DNA of 48,965 nucleotides from Bacteroidetes bacterium UBA5697 (lineage in GTDB: Bacteria; Bacteroidota; Bacteroidia; B-17B0; Aurantibacillaceae): the NCBI GenBank assembly GCA_002420145.1, contig DIHL01000020.1, forward strand, positions 1 to 48,965, written 5' to 3'. Numbering within the stretch: position 1 is the first letter of the stretch; each line of letters begins with the position of its first letter. Under the pieces are notes generated by a model. It saw only the letters and a program-made list of their open reading frames with translations. It was not told where the DNA came from and did no database searches. Shown in pieces: positions 33,502-42,403 of this stretch. The translations under genes were made by a program, and so were the position numbers.

Positions 33502-33650
33502 TTTAACCACATAGGCACATAGAATATTTTTGAATTTTATGTATTAAGAAATCTAGTTCCTATAGCTATCAAATTGAAGCGTTACTTCAATTTCTCTATC
33601 TCCTACTCTTACATCAAAAAACTATAAGACTATGTTTCTATGTGGTTAAA
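33502..33650. repeat. Long inverted repeat between the DCC gene and pdxJ
   Basis: A 21-base left arm (33502-33522) pairs with the right arm (33630-33650) at 19 of 21 positions. Each arm is AAC plus two copies of CACATAG. A nested hairpin AATTGAAG/CTTCAATT (33572-33592) lies inside. The design mirrors the repeat at 22733. Confidence 0.7.
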
Positions 33651-33685
33651 ATAATTTAAAACAATACTATTATTACTATAAATCG

Positions 33686-33693
33686 TATTTTTG
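33686..33693 (+). promoter_or_regulatory. Putative -7 box of pdxJ
   Basis: TATTTTTG matches TAnnTTTG and is followed by four bases and the ATG at 33698, implying a leaderless or near-leaderless mRNA. No TTG at -33. Confidence 0.5.
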
Positions 33694-33697
33694 TTCT

Positions 33698-34414
33698 ATG
33701 ACTAAACTTTCTGTTAATATTAATAAAATTGCTACCATTCGTAATTCGCGTGGTGGTAATACTCCTAACTTATTACAAGTAGCTCAAGACGCTGAACGTT
33801 TTGGAGCGCAAGGTATTACAGTTCATCCTCGTCCTGATGAAAGGCACATTCGTTATCAAGATGTGTATGATCTAAAGCCTTTATTAAAAACAGAATTTAA
33901 TATTGAAGGAAATCCTAAAATTCAAAAATTTGTTGATTTAGTATTAGATGTAAAACCAGAACAAGTGACTCTTGTTCCTGATGGAGACAATCAACTAACA
34001 TCCGACCATGGTTGGGACACTATTGCCAATAAAGACTATTTAACGGAAATCATCTCAACATTCAAAAAAGCAGGAATTCGCACTTCTATTTTTGTGGATC
34101 CAGATTTAAAAATGATTGAAGGAGCAAAAGCTACAGGCACAGATAGAATTGAATTATATACCGAAGAATACGCGAGGCATTATTCTACAAATAGAGAAGA
34201 TGTCATTAAACCATTTGCCGCAGCATCTCAACTAGCCAATAAATTAGGCTTAGGAGTGAACGCAGGACACGATTTAAGTTTAGAAAACTTAGCTTATTTT
34301 AAACAACATACCGAAAATTTATTGGAAGTTTCGATAGGGCATGCCTTAATCAGCGATTCTATTTATTTCGGTTTAGAGAATACCATTCAACTGTATTTAA
34401 AACAATTGAAGTAA
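33698..34414 (+). CDS. pdxJ: Pyridoxine 5'-phosphate synthase
   Basis: PdxJ closes the ring of vitamin B6 from 3-amino-2-oxopropyl phosphate and 1-deoxyxylulose 5-phosphate. The 238-residue TIM-barrel shows LSVNINKIATIRNSRGGNTPN, ITVHPRPDERHIRYQDVYDL, VTLVPDGDNQLTSDHGWD and LGVNAGHDLSLENL, the known substrate and phosphate loops. It is a single gene; the next gene starts on the opposite strand and the stop codons abut. Confidence 0.97.
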   Translation: MTKLSVNINKIATIRNSRGGNTPNLLQVAQDAERFGAQGITVHPRPDERHIRYQDVYDLKPLLKTEFNIEGNPKIQKFVDLVLDVKPEQVTLVPDGDNQLTSDHGWDTIANKDYLTEIISTFKKAGIRTSIFVDPDLKMIEGAKATGTDRIELYTEEYARHYSTNREDVIKPFAAASQLANKLGLGVNAGHDLSLENLAYFKQHTENLLEVSIGHALISDSIYFGLENTIQLYLKQLK

Positions 34415-35431
34415 TTACTTCAAACTTATTTTAACCGTATAAGAACCTGTATTAGAGGCATTATAAACTGTTTCGTAAATAGAAATTAGTAACGTGCCAC
34501 TGGTTTTAGCACTTCCCGAAAACTTTGCCCCTGCTCTCAAAGCATCATAACTTGTTTCTCCAATTTTATAAACCACATTGCCATAAGTAGGGTAAGTACT
34601 TCCTGTACCATAATCATCAGATACTGTTGAAGGATAAGAGGTGCCATTAGCGGCAATATAACTTCCATCTGGTTTATATTTTTGATTACTTAAACTCGCT
34701 AATGTTACTTCTCCTGAAGCTGTAATTGTAAACTTCTGACCTGCTTTAAGAGAAATTCCTGTTTTTAACCAACCTCCATTTTGATTTCCACTAATATGTT
34801 TACTAGCCATCAATTTCAATACAATTTCATTTCCTTCGGCTTGCATTGAATATAACACTTCTATACTTTTAATTTTTTCTTTAGGAATCAACAAATTACC
34901 ATACTCTGTTTTTACATCCAATTTCACAAAATCATAGCTTCCGCTCATTTTCAAATCATCTTCTATAAACACAACATCTTCCATTCTAGTCGCATCCGAA
35001 ACATGATATGTATTTTTTAATTCGCTTAATGCTTGATCAATCGAATAATCTGAAACTATAGTCTCTTCAGTTATGTTTTTTGAATCTTCTTGAAAAGCAA
35101 TAATGGCTGGAATAGCCTTAATGCCTAATTTAACTAAATCAGAATAAGCAGCTTTCTTTAACTCTTCGGTAGAATTGCTATTTAACACTTTTAAATAAAC
35201 GTTTGCTTTATCAGCAGTGGCTCTATCATCTCCTAATCCAACTTCTACCGAACTAATATTTTTAATGGGAATAACTAATTGACCATATTTTGTTTTTAGA
35301 TTAACATCGCTCATTACAGTTGAACCAGAAATAGAACTTCCGTCTCGCAAATTAAGTTTTACGTCTACAGGTTTTTGTGAAAATAACAAACCCGATAAAA
35401 GGATTGAAATACTAAAAATGAATGATTTCAT
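34415..35431 (-). CDS. Secreted protein with duplicated domain and lectin-like C-terminus
   Basis: The 338-residue precursor has a signal peptide (MKSFIFSISILLSGLLFSQ). Two related beta modules follow: LKTKYGQLVIPIKNISSVEVG (about 46-66) and VKTEYGNLLIPKEKIKSIEVL (about 172-192), separated by a helical HEAT-like stretch. The last 130 residues (GWLKTGISLKAGQKFTITASGEV to TGSYTVKISLK) resemble the calcium-dependent PA-IL/LecA lectin-like fold seen in many bacterial proteins. Carbohydrate binding is possible but unproven. It is a single gene on the minus strand. Confidence 0.75.
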   Translation of the reverse strand: MKSFIFSISILLSGLLFSQKPVDVKLNLRDGSSISGSTVMSDVNLKTKYGQLVIPIKNISSVEVGLGDDRATADKANVYLKVLNSNSTEELKKAAYSDLVKLGIKAIPAIIAFQEDSKNITEETIVSDYSIDQALSELKNTYHVSDATRMEDVVFIEDDLKMSGSYDFVKLDVKTEYGNLLIPKEKIKSIEVLYSMQAEGNEIVLKLMASKHISGNQNGGWLKTGISLKAGQKFTITASGEVTLASLSNQKYKPDGSYIAANGTSYPSTVSDDYGTGSTYPTYGNVVYKIGETSYDALRAGAKFSGSAKTSGTLLISIYETVYNASNTGSYTVKISLK

Positions 35432-35537
35432 ATATCTAAATTATTTGTTTTTTTAATGGTTATAGGTATAGCTTGTTTAATTATTTTAATACTCTTGAGA
35501 CAAACATAGCTATCTCATATTTTTTGATTTTAATGAA

Positions 35538-35566
35538 AAAGCCTTTGCTAAATTAGCAAAGGCTTT
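35538..35566 (-). terminator. Terminator of the M43 metalloprotease gene
   Basis: AAAGCCTTTGCTAA and TTAGCAAAGGCTTT form a 14-bp inverted repeat around a single base. On the minus strand a TTTTT run follows, 20-45 bases beyond the protease stop. Confidence 0.85.
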
Positions 35567-35584
35567 AATAATAAATGAGTTAAA

Positions 35585-36934
35585 TCATTGTAAAACAATT
35601 CGTTTTACCTTTGAACCTGATTTAGATTTAACTGTTACAAAATATACTCCAGTATTTTTATCTGATAAATCAATTTTAATTTTACCACCATTAGACTGTA
35701 CTTGTTTTACCTCTTTTACAGTTTGTCCTAAGGTATTTACAACACTAATTGTAAAATCTTGTACATCTAAAGTTGTAATATCTACGTATAATTCTCCATT
35801 AGTTGGGTTTGGATAAACTTCCATATTAACGTTAGACATATTCTCTTCCACACTTACAACACTACACACTGTACTAGTTGCTAAAGACGTTCTTCTAGCA
35901 CAATATTGCATACAAGCTTGCATACGTGCTTTTTGTCCAGCTGTAAACATTACCATACATTTATCATCTGAATAGTCCATATAGTTTTGATAATTTACAC
36001 CTGGTGAAGTTGTTGTACATGCATCTGTTCTCACAGCTCCATTAGTTGTAGGGCATGTATAATTTTCATCTGCTTGATTGGGTGTATCTGTTACATAATC
36101 GGTTCCACTACAAGAAGTTCCATCATCACCCCAAATATGCCATAAACCTAACCAATGACCTATTTCATGAACTGCTGTTCGTCCTTTATTATATGGCGCA
36201 GTAGCAGTACCTGTAGTACCAATATATCGGTAATCAAATACTACTCCATCTCTATTTGCAGCTCCGCCAGCACCCGCCATATCCCCAATAGTGGGTGTAG
36301 AAGCACTTGGCACAGTAGGAAATTGAGCATAACCTAAGGTTCCATCATTCATATATACAATCCAAATATTCAAATATTTGGTAGGATCCCAAGATGAATT
36401 TGGCTTAATGGTACCTTCAATATACGACATCGTATGTGGAGGATTAGTCCATCCTTTTGAAGAGCATAAAATTCTATCAATTCCAGGCTCTGCCATAACT
36501 GTACCAGAGGGTGCAACTTTAGCAGCACAAAAATTAATTTCGACATCAGCAGCCAATGACGCTAGACCAGGTTGAGTGACATGTGTACTAAAATCAGTAT
36601 TTAGTTTTCTAAAATCATTATTCAATACTGTTATTTGAGAATTTACCTGAGCTTGGCTAATATTCATTGAAGTACCAACAGCTTGCCCTGTATGAATAAT
36701 ATGAAAAACAACAGGAATAGTATAGACAGTAGATGTTTTTTTACCATTGGCAAACTGATTATCTTTTCTAATAGCTTCCTGTACCCATTTTTCGTATGCT
36801 TCTGCTTGTTCAACTTCTTTGTAAGTAGGAGTACCGCACTTACGTTTTAGTATTTGGTTATTGTCAGTATTTTGCGCAAATGCTCCAAAAAACATTAAAG
36901 AAGATAAAGATAAAGTAGTAAATATTTTTTTCAT
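35585..36934 (-). CDS. Secreted M43-family zinc metalloprotease with type IX sorting domain
   Basis: The 449-residue precursor has a signal peptide ending FAQ, a propeptide-like stretch and a metzincin catalytic domain with HEIGHWLGLWH (H256, E257, H260, H266 as zinc ligands and base). The downstream YMDYSDDKCMVMFT supplies the Met-turn, and paired cysteines suit an extracytoplasmic enzyme. This matches M43 pappalysin/cytophagalysin proteases. Residues about 372-449 (VYPNPTNGELYVDI to KVKRIVLQ) form a type A type IX C-terminal sorting domain, so export goes through the Por/Gld machinery. It would digest proteins outside the cell. GldD of this pathway is in the window. Confidence 0.93.
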   Translation of the reverse strand: MKKIFTTLSLSSLMFFGAFAQNTDNNQILKRKCGTPTYKEVEQAEAYEKWVQEAIRKDNQFANGKKTSTVYTIPVVFHIIHTGQAVGTSMNISQAQVNSQITVLNNDFRKLNTDFSTHVTQPGLASLAADVEINFCAAKVAPSGTVMAEPGIDRILCSSKGWTNPPHTMSYIEGTIKPNSSWDPTKYLNIWIVYMNDGTLGYAQFPTVPSASTPTIGDMAGAGGAANRDGVVFDYRYIGTTGTATAPYNKGRTAVHEIGHWLGLWHIWGDDGTSCSGTDYVTDTPNQADENYTCPTTNGAVRTDACTTTSPGVNYQNYMDYSDDKCMVMFTAGQKARMQACMQYCARRTSLATSTVCSVVSVEENMSNVNMEVYPNPTNGELYVDITTLDVQDFTISVVNTLGQTVKEVKQVQSNGGKIKIDLSDKNTGVYFVTVKSKSGSKVKRIVLQ

Positions 36935-37027
36935 AGAGTTCTATTTAGTAATACATAGTTACAAAAAATATTTCAAAAAATCAATCCCCTAATCAATATT
37001 TGAGGTAAATTAGATGCTTTAATAGAT

Positions 37028-37714
37028 ATGTCATTTAAAATATTAATAATTGAAGATGAATTAGCCCTTCAGCAAACTTTAAAACTAAATTTAGAGCTAG
37101 AAGGTTATCAGGTTTTCTGCTGTGAGTCTGGTGGTGATGCTATATTACAAATTAACAAACATGCTCCAGATTTAATTTTATTAGATATTATGCTCCCCGT
37201 AATAAGCGGAATAGAAGTTTACAAACTGTTAAAAGAACAACAAAATACAACTCCTGTTATATTTTTAACTGCCAAAAACAATGTTCAAGATAAAATTGAG
37301 GGCTTAAAATTAGGAGCTGATGATTATATCACAAAGCCATTTGATTTAGAAGAATTATTACTCAGAATTCATAATGTATTAAAACGTAACGTTCCTCAAA
37401 AACAAGAATCAAATATCTTTAAATTTGATAGCTGTGAAATCAATTTCTCCACCTTTCAGATTATAACTAGAGAAGGTAAAACTGAAGATTTATCAAAAAG
37501 AGAAATGGCTTTATTAAAATTATTAGTTGATAATGTCAATAATGTAGTTTCAAGAGATGAAATACTTGATAAATTATGGACAAAAGATGAAAATCCTTCA
37601 TCCAGAACGATTGACAACTATATCTTAAATTTCAGAAAGTTATTTGAAGTGAATCAAAAAGAACCTTTACACTTTCAATCTATCAGAGGGGTTGGTTATA
37701 AATTTTGTGTTTAA
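37028..37714 (+). CDS. OmpR/PhoB-family response regulator
   Basis: The 228-residue protein has a receiver domain (1-120) with acidic E9/D10 (IIEDE), phospho-acceptor D53 (LILLDIMLP), T81 (FLTAK) and K103 (DYITKPFD). A winged-helix OmpR-type DNA-binding domain fills residues 130-228 (SKREMALLKLL, RDEILDKLW, SRTIDNYILNFRKLF, FQSIRGVGYKF). It is an orphan: no histidine kinase gene adjoins. Its stop overlaps that of the convergent DUF1653 gene by four bases. Target genes are unknown. Confidence 0.93.
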   Translation: MSFKILIIEDELALQQTLKLNLELEGYQVFCCESGGDAILQINKHAPDLILLDIMLPVISGIEVYKLLKEQQNTTPVIFLTAKNNVQDKIEGLKLGADDYITKPFDLEELLLRIHNVLKRNVPQKQESNIFKFDSCEINFSTFQIITREGKTEDLSKREMALLKLLVDNVNNVVSRDEILDKLWTKDENPSSRTIDNYILNFRKLFEVNQKEPLHFQSIRGVGYKFCV

Positions 37715-37917
37715 TTTTTAACAAATCGCTTCTGCTCCACTCCGTCAATCATGACTGTTTCTGAAAACATTTTTAAAGGCCTTACCCACAAGTTTTCTCC
37801 TTCTTTTTGATAGGTTGCTTTATAAACAACCATATCTTCCAAGGTTTCGCTATGCTTAGCAATACCTATCACTTCGTAGATATTACCTTTATAATGTTTG
37901 TATAATCCTAATTCCAT
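37711..37917 (-). CDS. DUF1653 protein
   Basis: This complete 68-residue protein carries the family's small SH3-like pattern: GLYKHYKGNIYEVIGIAKHSETLEDMVVYKATY and VRPLKMFSETV. Members are small, soluble and functionally uncharacterized. It is probably cotranscribed with the upstream NTF2-like gene, nine bases away. Confidence 0.9.
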   Translation of the reverse strand: MELGLYKHYKGNIYEVIGIAKHSETLEDMVVYKATYQKEGENLWVRPLKMFSETVMIDGVEQKRFVKN

Positions 37918-37926
37918 ATTCTTTTA

Positions 37927-38352
37927 TTAGCTTGTATGATCAGCTACAATGACCCATTTTCCATTCAACTTTTTCCATAATAAAGTAAAATGGCCTCCTG
38001 ACGGTTTTTCTTTTTTTAACTCCCACTTCCCTATCACATAAATACTAGTTTCGGATAACTGAGTTGATTCTAAAATGGTAAATGTTAAAATCCCCATGGC
38101 TTCTTTAGTTGGATAACCTTTGATATAATTATCCAATGTTTTTTGCCAGCCATAAGTAATACCTTTACTTCCAATAAATTTCAGACTATCGTTGTTCCAA
38201 TAGTAATTCATAAACCCTCTCACATCTCCTTTATTCCATGACTCCTCCTGCATTTTCATATTTTCCAACACTTGATTTACATCTTTACTTTGCTTTTGAG
38301 CAACAAGACTTAAACCACAAAACAAGTAATAGATAATCAATAGTTTTTTCAT
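37927..38352 (-). CDS. Secreted NTF2-like (DUF4440/SnoaL-type) protein
   Basis: The 141-residue protein has a signal peptide (MKKLLIIYYLFCGLSLVAQ) and a single cone-shaped NTF2-like domain: ENMKMQEESWNKGDVRGFMNYYWNNDSLKFIG and the final GGHFTLLWKKLNGKWVIVADHTS, both typical of DUF4440. Ligand or enzymatic activity is unknown. It is followed at nine bases by the DUF1653 gene. Confidence 0.85.
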   Translation of the reverse strand: MKKLLIIYYLFCGLSLVAQKQSKDVNQVLENMKMQEESWNKGDVRGFMNYYWNNDSLKFIGSKGITYGWQKTLDNYIKGYPTKEAMGILTFTILESTQLSETSIYVIGKWELKKEKPSGGHFTLLWKKLNGKWVIVADHTS

Positions 38353-38443
38353 CTCTTTAGGCTATAAATGTTAATAATTAGAATAAGATAATGCCTCATA
38401 AATTTACATAAATTTTATATCTTTGTCACTCGTTCTTTAACAC

Positions 38444-38622
38444 ACTTATTAAGAAAAGCAGAGGGATACGCCCAATGAAGCTTTACCAACCCTTGGTTAG
38501 TTTGAAAGTTTGAAAGTTTGAAAGTTTGAAAGTTAAAAAACTTTCAAAACTAATAAACCTTCTAAACTTTGCAACTGATGAGAAGGTGGGAATTCGTCAC
38601 GCTACAAGCGTGAAAAATAAGT
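38444..38622 (+). ncRNA. SAM-I riboswitch upstream of metH
   Basis: The core begins with P1 strand ACTTATT (38444-38450) and then AAGAAAAGCAGAGGGA, GCCC, ATGAAGC and CCAACC, the SAM-I signature. The other side has AAGGTG, an AATTC, a P4 hairpin (TCACGCT/AGCGTGA) and the closing P1 strand AATAAGT (38616-38622). P3 is enlarged by an 8-base tandem repeat. SAM binding would favour the terminator at 38662 and turn metH off. Confidence 0.9.
38500..38534 (+). repeat. GTTTGAAA tandem repeat inside the riboswitch
   Basis: Four full copies of GTTTGAAA plus a partial copy sit in the P3 region; an inverted AACTTTCAAAAC follows and can pair with any of them. Confidence 0.9.
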
Positions 38623-38661
38623 CGGAAACAATTAGTAAACATAAAACATTATAAAAACACT

Positions 38662-38697
38662 AATCCCTTCTGACTATAAAAACAGAAGGGATTTTTT
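38662..38697 (+). terminator. Riboswitch-controlled terminator before metH
   Basis: AATCCCTTCTG and CAGAAGGGATT form a perfect 11-bp stem with a 10-base loop, then T residues, ending 9 bases before the metH ATG. It is the expression platform of the SAM-I riboswitch. Confidence 0.92.
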
Positions 38698-38706
38698 ATT
38701 GAATAT

Positions 38707-41700
38707 ATGAACACAATACAACAAGAATTAGAAAAAAGAGTATTAGTAATTGATGGCGCTATGGGCTCCATGATTCAGCAATATAAACTTACTGAAAAAG
38801 ATTTCAGAGGAAAACGTTTTGCTGATTGGCATAAAGATTTACAAGGCAATAATGACTTGTTATCGATTACCCAACCTCAAATTATTAAAACTATTCATAA
38901 GGAATATTTAAAAGCAGGTGCTGATATTATTGAAACCAATACTTTCAGCGACACAACTATTGCCATGGCAGATTACGACATGCAAGAGTTTGTGTATGAA
39001 TTAAATTTTGAGTCGGCTAAAATTGCTAAAGAAGCTGTTGCTGAATTTAAAACAGAGTTCCCTGAATTTGCTTCTATTCCTAAATTTGTTGCTGGAGCAA
39101 TCGGACCAACCAACCGTACTTTATCATTATCTCCAAATGTAAACGACCCTGGCTACAGAGCTATTACCTTTGATGAATTAGTAGAAGCTTATACCGAACA
39201 AGTTCGAGGTTTAATTGACGGTGGAGCCGATTTATTATTAATTGAAACTATTTTTGATACACTGAATGCAAAAGCAGCATTATTTGCTATTCAAAACTAT
39301 TGCGAAAAAATAGACAAGAAAATGCCAGTGATGGTTTCTGGAACTATTACAGATGCCAGCGGAAGAACTTTATCCGGACAAACAACCGAAGCTTTTTTAA
39401 ATTCTGTTTCTCATGTTGATTTATTAAGTGTTGGCTTAAACTGTGCATTAGGAGCAAAAGATATGCGCCCGTATTTAGAAGAGCTTTCTAATAAAGCACC
39501 TTTTTATGTGAGCGCTTATCCTAACGCAGGTTTACCAAATCAGTTTGGAGAATACGACCAAGATGCTCATGAAATGGGACATCAGATAGAAGACTTTTTA
39601 AAAGCAGGATTTTTAAATATTGTAGGCGGATGTTGTGGAACAACACCTTCACATATTAAACGAATTGCAGAAATTGCTAAAGATGCAAAACCTCGTAAAA
39701 AACCACAACCAGATACTTTAATGCATTTAAGTGGATTAGAACCTTATACGTTAACTCCTGAAAGTAATTTCTTAAATGTGGGTGAGCGTACTAATGTTAC
39801 TGGTTCTAAAAAATTCTTACGTTTAATTAAAGAAGGCAATTACGAAGAAGCTTTATCTATTGCTAAAGACCAAGTAGATGGGGGTGCTCAAGTAATTGAT
39901 GTCAATATGGATGAAGGAATGTTGGATAGCGAACAAGCGATGACAACTTTCTTAAACTTAATTGCTTCTGAACCTGATATTTCTCGTGTACCAATTATGA
40001 TTGACTCTAGTAAATGGAGTGTGATTGAAGCAGGATTAAAATGTGTTCAAGGGAAAGCTATTGTAAACTCTATATCTTTAAAAGAGGGCGAAGAAAAATT
40101 TATTGAACAAGCCAATAAAATAAAACAATATGGTGCCGCTGTTATTGTGATGGCTTTTGATGAAGTTGGGCAAGCAGATACGCTAGAACGCAGAAAAGAA
40201 ATTTGTAAACGTGCTTATGATGTGCTAGTTGATAAAGTTAAGTTTCCGCCACAAGATATTATTTTCGATCCAAATATTTTCCCAGTAGCAACAGGTATGG
40301 AAGAGCATCGTTTAAATGCCTTAGACTTCTTCAACTCTACCAAATGGATTAAAGAAAATTTACCATACGCTAAAGTAAGTGGCGGTGTAAGTAACGTTTC
40401 TTTTTCTTTTAGAGGAAATGACCATGTGCGTGAAGCTATTCACTCTGCTTTTTTATTCCATGCTATTAAAAACGGAATGGATATGGGGATTGTGAATCCC
40501 GCTCAATTAGTAGTCTATGATGATATTGATAAAACACTATTAGAATTAGTAGAAGACGTTTTATTAAACAGAAGAGATGACGCCACAGAAAGATTAGTTG
40601 ATCATGCTGAATCATTAAAAGGCATCACCAAAGAGAAAACAGAAAAAGACGAGGCTTGGAGAAAAGGAACTGTTGAAGAGCGTTTAAGTTATGCCTTAGT
40701 AAAAGGTTTAGTAGAGCATATTGATGCGGATACTGAAGAAGCTCGCCAAAAATTAGGCAGACCATTACATGTGATTGAAGGTCCATTAATGGATGGGATG
40801 AACGTTGTTGGTGATTTATTTGGACAAGGAAAAATGTTTTTACCGCAGGTTGTAAAAAGCGCTCGTGTGATGAAAAAAGCCGTAGCCTATTTAGAGCCTT
40901 ATTTATTAAAAGAAAAAGAAGACAATGCCAAAGCAGGTATTGTTGGCGATGGCAGAACCAATGCTGGTAAAATTTTAATGGCAACTGTAAAAGGTGATGT
41001 ACATGATATTGGAAAAAACATTGTGGGTGTTGTATTAGCTTGTAATAATTATGAAATCATCGACTTAGGTGTGATGGTTTCATGCGATAAAATTTTAGAA
41101 GAAGCAAAAAAACACAACGTTGATATTATTGGATTAAGTGGTTTAATTACACCATCCTTAGATGAAATGGTTCACGTAGCTAAAGAAATGGAACGTTTGA
41201 ATTTCAAATTACCATTAATGATTGGTGGCGCTACAACGTCTAAAGTGCATACTGCAGTGAAAATTGCACAAAATTATTCAGGACCAGTTATTCACGTAAA
41301 TGATGCTAGTAAATCAGTTCCTGTTGCAAGTAGTTTAATTTCAAATGAACTACGCGATGCTTTTATGACCGACATCAATAAAGATTATGAGCGTGTGCGT
41401 GAACAAAACAAAAATGCACAATCTCAAAATAAATTAATTTCGATGGCAGAAGCTAGAGAAAATAAATTCCCAATTGATTGGAGTAAAACAGAAATTTCTA
41501 AACCAAATTTTATTGGAACTAAAGTATTTGATAACTACGATTTAAAAGAAATTGCTGAATACATTGATTGGACGCCTTTCTTCCATAGCTGGGAAATGAA
41601 AGGTTCTTACCCGAAAATTTTAACGGATGCTACTCGAGGAGCAGAAGCCACAAAACTATTTAATGATGCACTAGCCATGTTAGCTAAAATCATTTCCGAA

Positions 41701-42399
41701 AAATGGTTACAAGCTAATGCGGTAATCGGTATTCATCCAGCTAATACTGTAAATGATGATGATACAGAAGTATATGATGAAAAAGGAAATATAATTGCTA
41801 CATTCCATTCATTACGTCAGCAAAGTAAAAAACCAGCAGGACAATATAATGTGGCTTTATCAGATTTTATTGCACCAAAAGGCAAGCATGATTACATAGG
41901 TTCATTTGCATTAACTACTGGTATTGGCATTGATACTCATGTGGCTCGCTTCGAAAAAGACCATGATGATTACAGTGCTATAATGCTAAAAGCTTTAGCA
42001 GATCGATTAGCTGAAGCCTTTGCAGAATTAATGCATAAAAAAGTTAGGAAAGAAATTTGGGGCTATGCAAACAATGAAAATTTAAAAAACGAAGATTTAA
42101 TTAAAGAAGAATACGCAGGTATTCGTCCTGCACCAGGCTACCCTGCACAACCGGATCATACGGAGAAAAATACCATTTGGAAATTATTAGATGTTGAAAA
42201 AAACACTGGTATTATTTTGACGGAGAGTTTAGCGATGGTTCCTACTGCTGCGGTGAGTGGCTTATATTTTGCACATCCTCAATCTCACTATTTTGGAATT
42301 GGTAAATTAAACAAAGAACAAATAGAAGATTACGCTAAACGTAAAAGCATGAAAGTAGAAGAAGTAGAACGTTGGTTAGGAAGTGTTTTAGCTTATTAA
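38707..42399 (+). CDS. metH: Cobalamin-dependent methionine synthase
   Basis: MetH moves a methyl group from methyl-tetrahydrofolate via cobalamin to homocysteine. The 1,230-residue protein is full length: homocysteine domain (about 1-325) with zinc ligands C246, C309 and C310; pterin-binding domain (about 340-610, FLNVGERTNVTGSKKF); B12 cap and binding domains (about 650-890) with the cobalt-ligand H766 in DVHDIGKNIV; and the SAM-dependent reactivation domain (about 900-1230) with RPAPGYPAQPDH from R1140. A SAM-I riboswitch and terminator control it. It is followed at four bases by a cupin gene. Confidence 0.98.
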   Translation: MNTIQQELEKRVLVIDGAMGSMIQQYKLTEKDFRGKRFADWHKDLQGNNDLLSITQPQIIKTIHKEYLKAGADIIETNTFSDTTIAMADYDMQEFVYELNFESAKIAKEAVAEFKTEFPEFASIPKFVAGAIGPTNRTLSLSPNVNDPGYRAITFDELVEAYTEQVRGLIDGGADLLLIETIFDTLNAKAALFAIQNYCEKIDKKMPVMVSGTITDASGRTLSGQTTEAFLNSVSHVDLLSVGLNCALGAKDMRPYLEELSNKAPFYVSAYPNAGLPNQFGEYDQDAHEMGHQIEDFLKAGFLNIVGGCCGTTPSHIKRIAEIAKDAKPRKKPQPDTLMHLSGLEPYTLTPESNFLNVGERTNVTGSKKFLRLIKEGNYEEALSIAKDQVDGGAQVIDVNMDEGMLDSEQAMTTFLNLIASEPDISRVPIMIDSSKWSVIEAGLKCVQGKAIVNSISLKEGEEKFIEQANKIKQYGAAVIVMAFDEVGQADTLERRKEICKRAYDVLVDKVKFPPQDIIFDPNIFPVATGMEEHRLNALDFFNSTKWIKENLPYAKVSGGVSNVSFSFRGNDHVREAIHSAFLFHAIKNGMDMGIVNPAQLVVYDDIDKTLLELVEDVLLNRRDDATERLVDHAESLKGITKEKTEKDEAWRKGTVEERLSYALVKGLVEHIDADTEEARQKLGRPLHVIEGPLMDGMNVVGDLFGQGKMFLPQVVKSARVMKKAVAYLEPYLLKEKEDNAKAGIVGDGRTNAGKILMATVKGDVHDIGKNIVGVVLACNNYEIIDLGVMVSCDKILEEAKKHNVDIIGLSGLITPSLDEMVHVAKEMERLNFKLPLMIGGATTSKVHTAVKIAQNYSGPVIHVNDASKSVPVASSLISNELRDAFMTDINKDYERVREQNKNAQSQNKLISMAEARENKFPIDWSKTEISKPNFIGTKVFDNYDLKEIAEYIDWTPFFHSWEMKGSYPKILTDATRGAEATKLFNDALAMLAKIISEKWLQANAVIGIHPANTVNDDDTEVYDEKGNIIATFHSLRQQSKKPAGQYNVALSDFIAPKGKHDYIGSFALTTGIGIDTHVARFEKDHDDYSAIMLKALADRLAEAFAELMHKKVRKEIWGYANNENLKNEDLIKEEYAGIRPAPGYPAQPDHTEKNTIWKLLDVEKNTGIILTESLAMVPTAAVSGLYFAHPQSHYFGIGKLNKEQIEDYAKRKSMKVEEVERWLGSVLAY

Positions 42400-42403
42400 T
42401 TTT

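Noticed and set aside
40625..40984. A 119-codon frame opposite metH
   Set aside because: It sits over the B12 domain of metH and shows only low-complexity Leu/Gln/His content.
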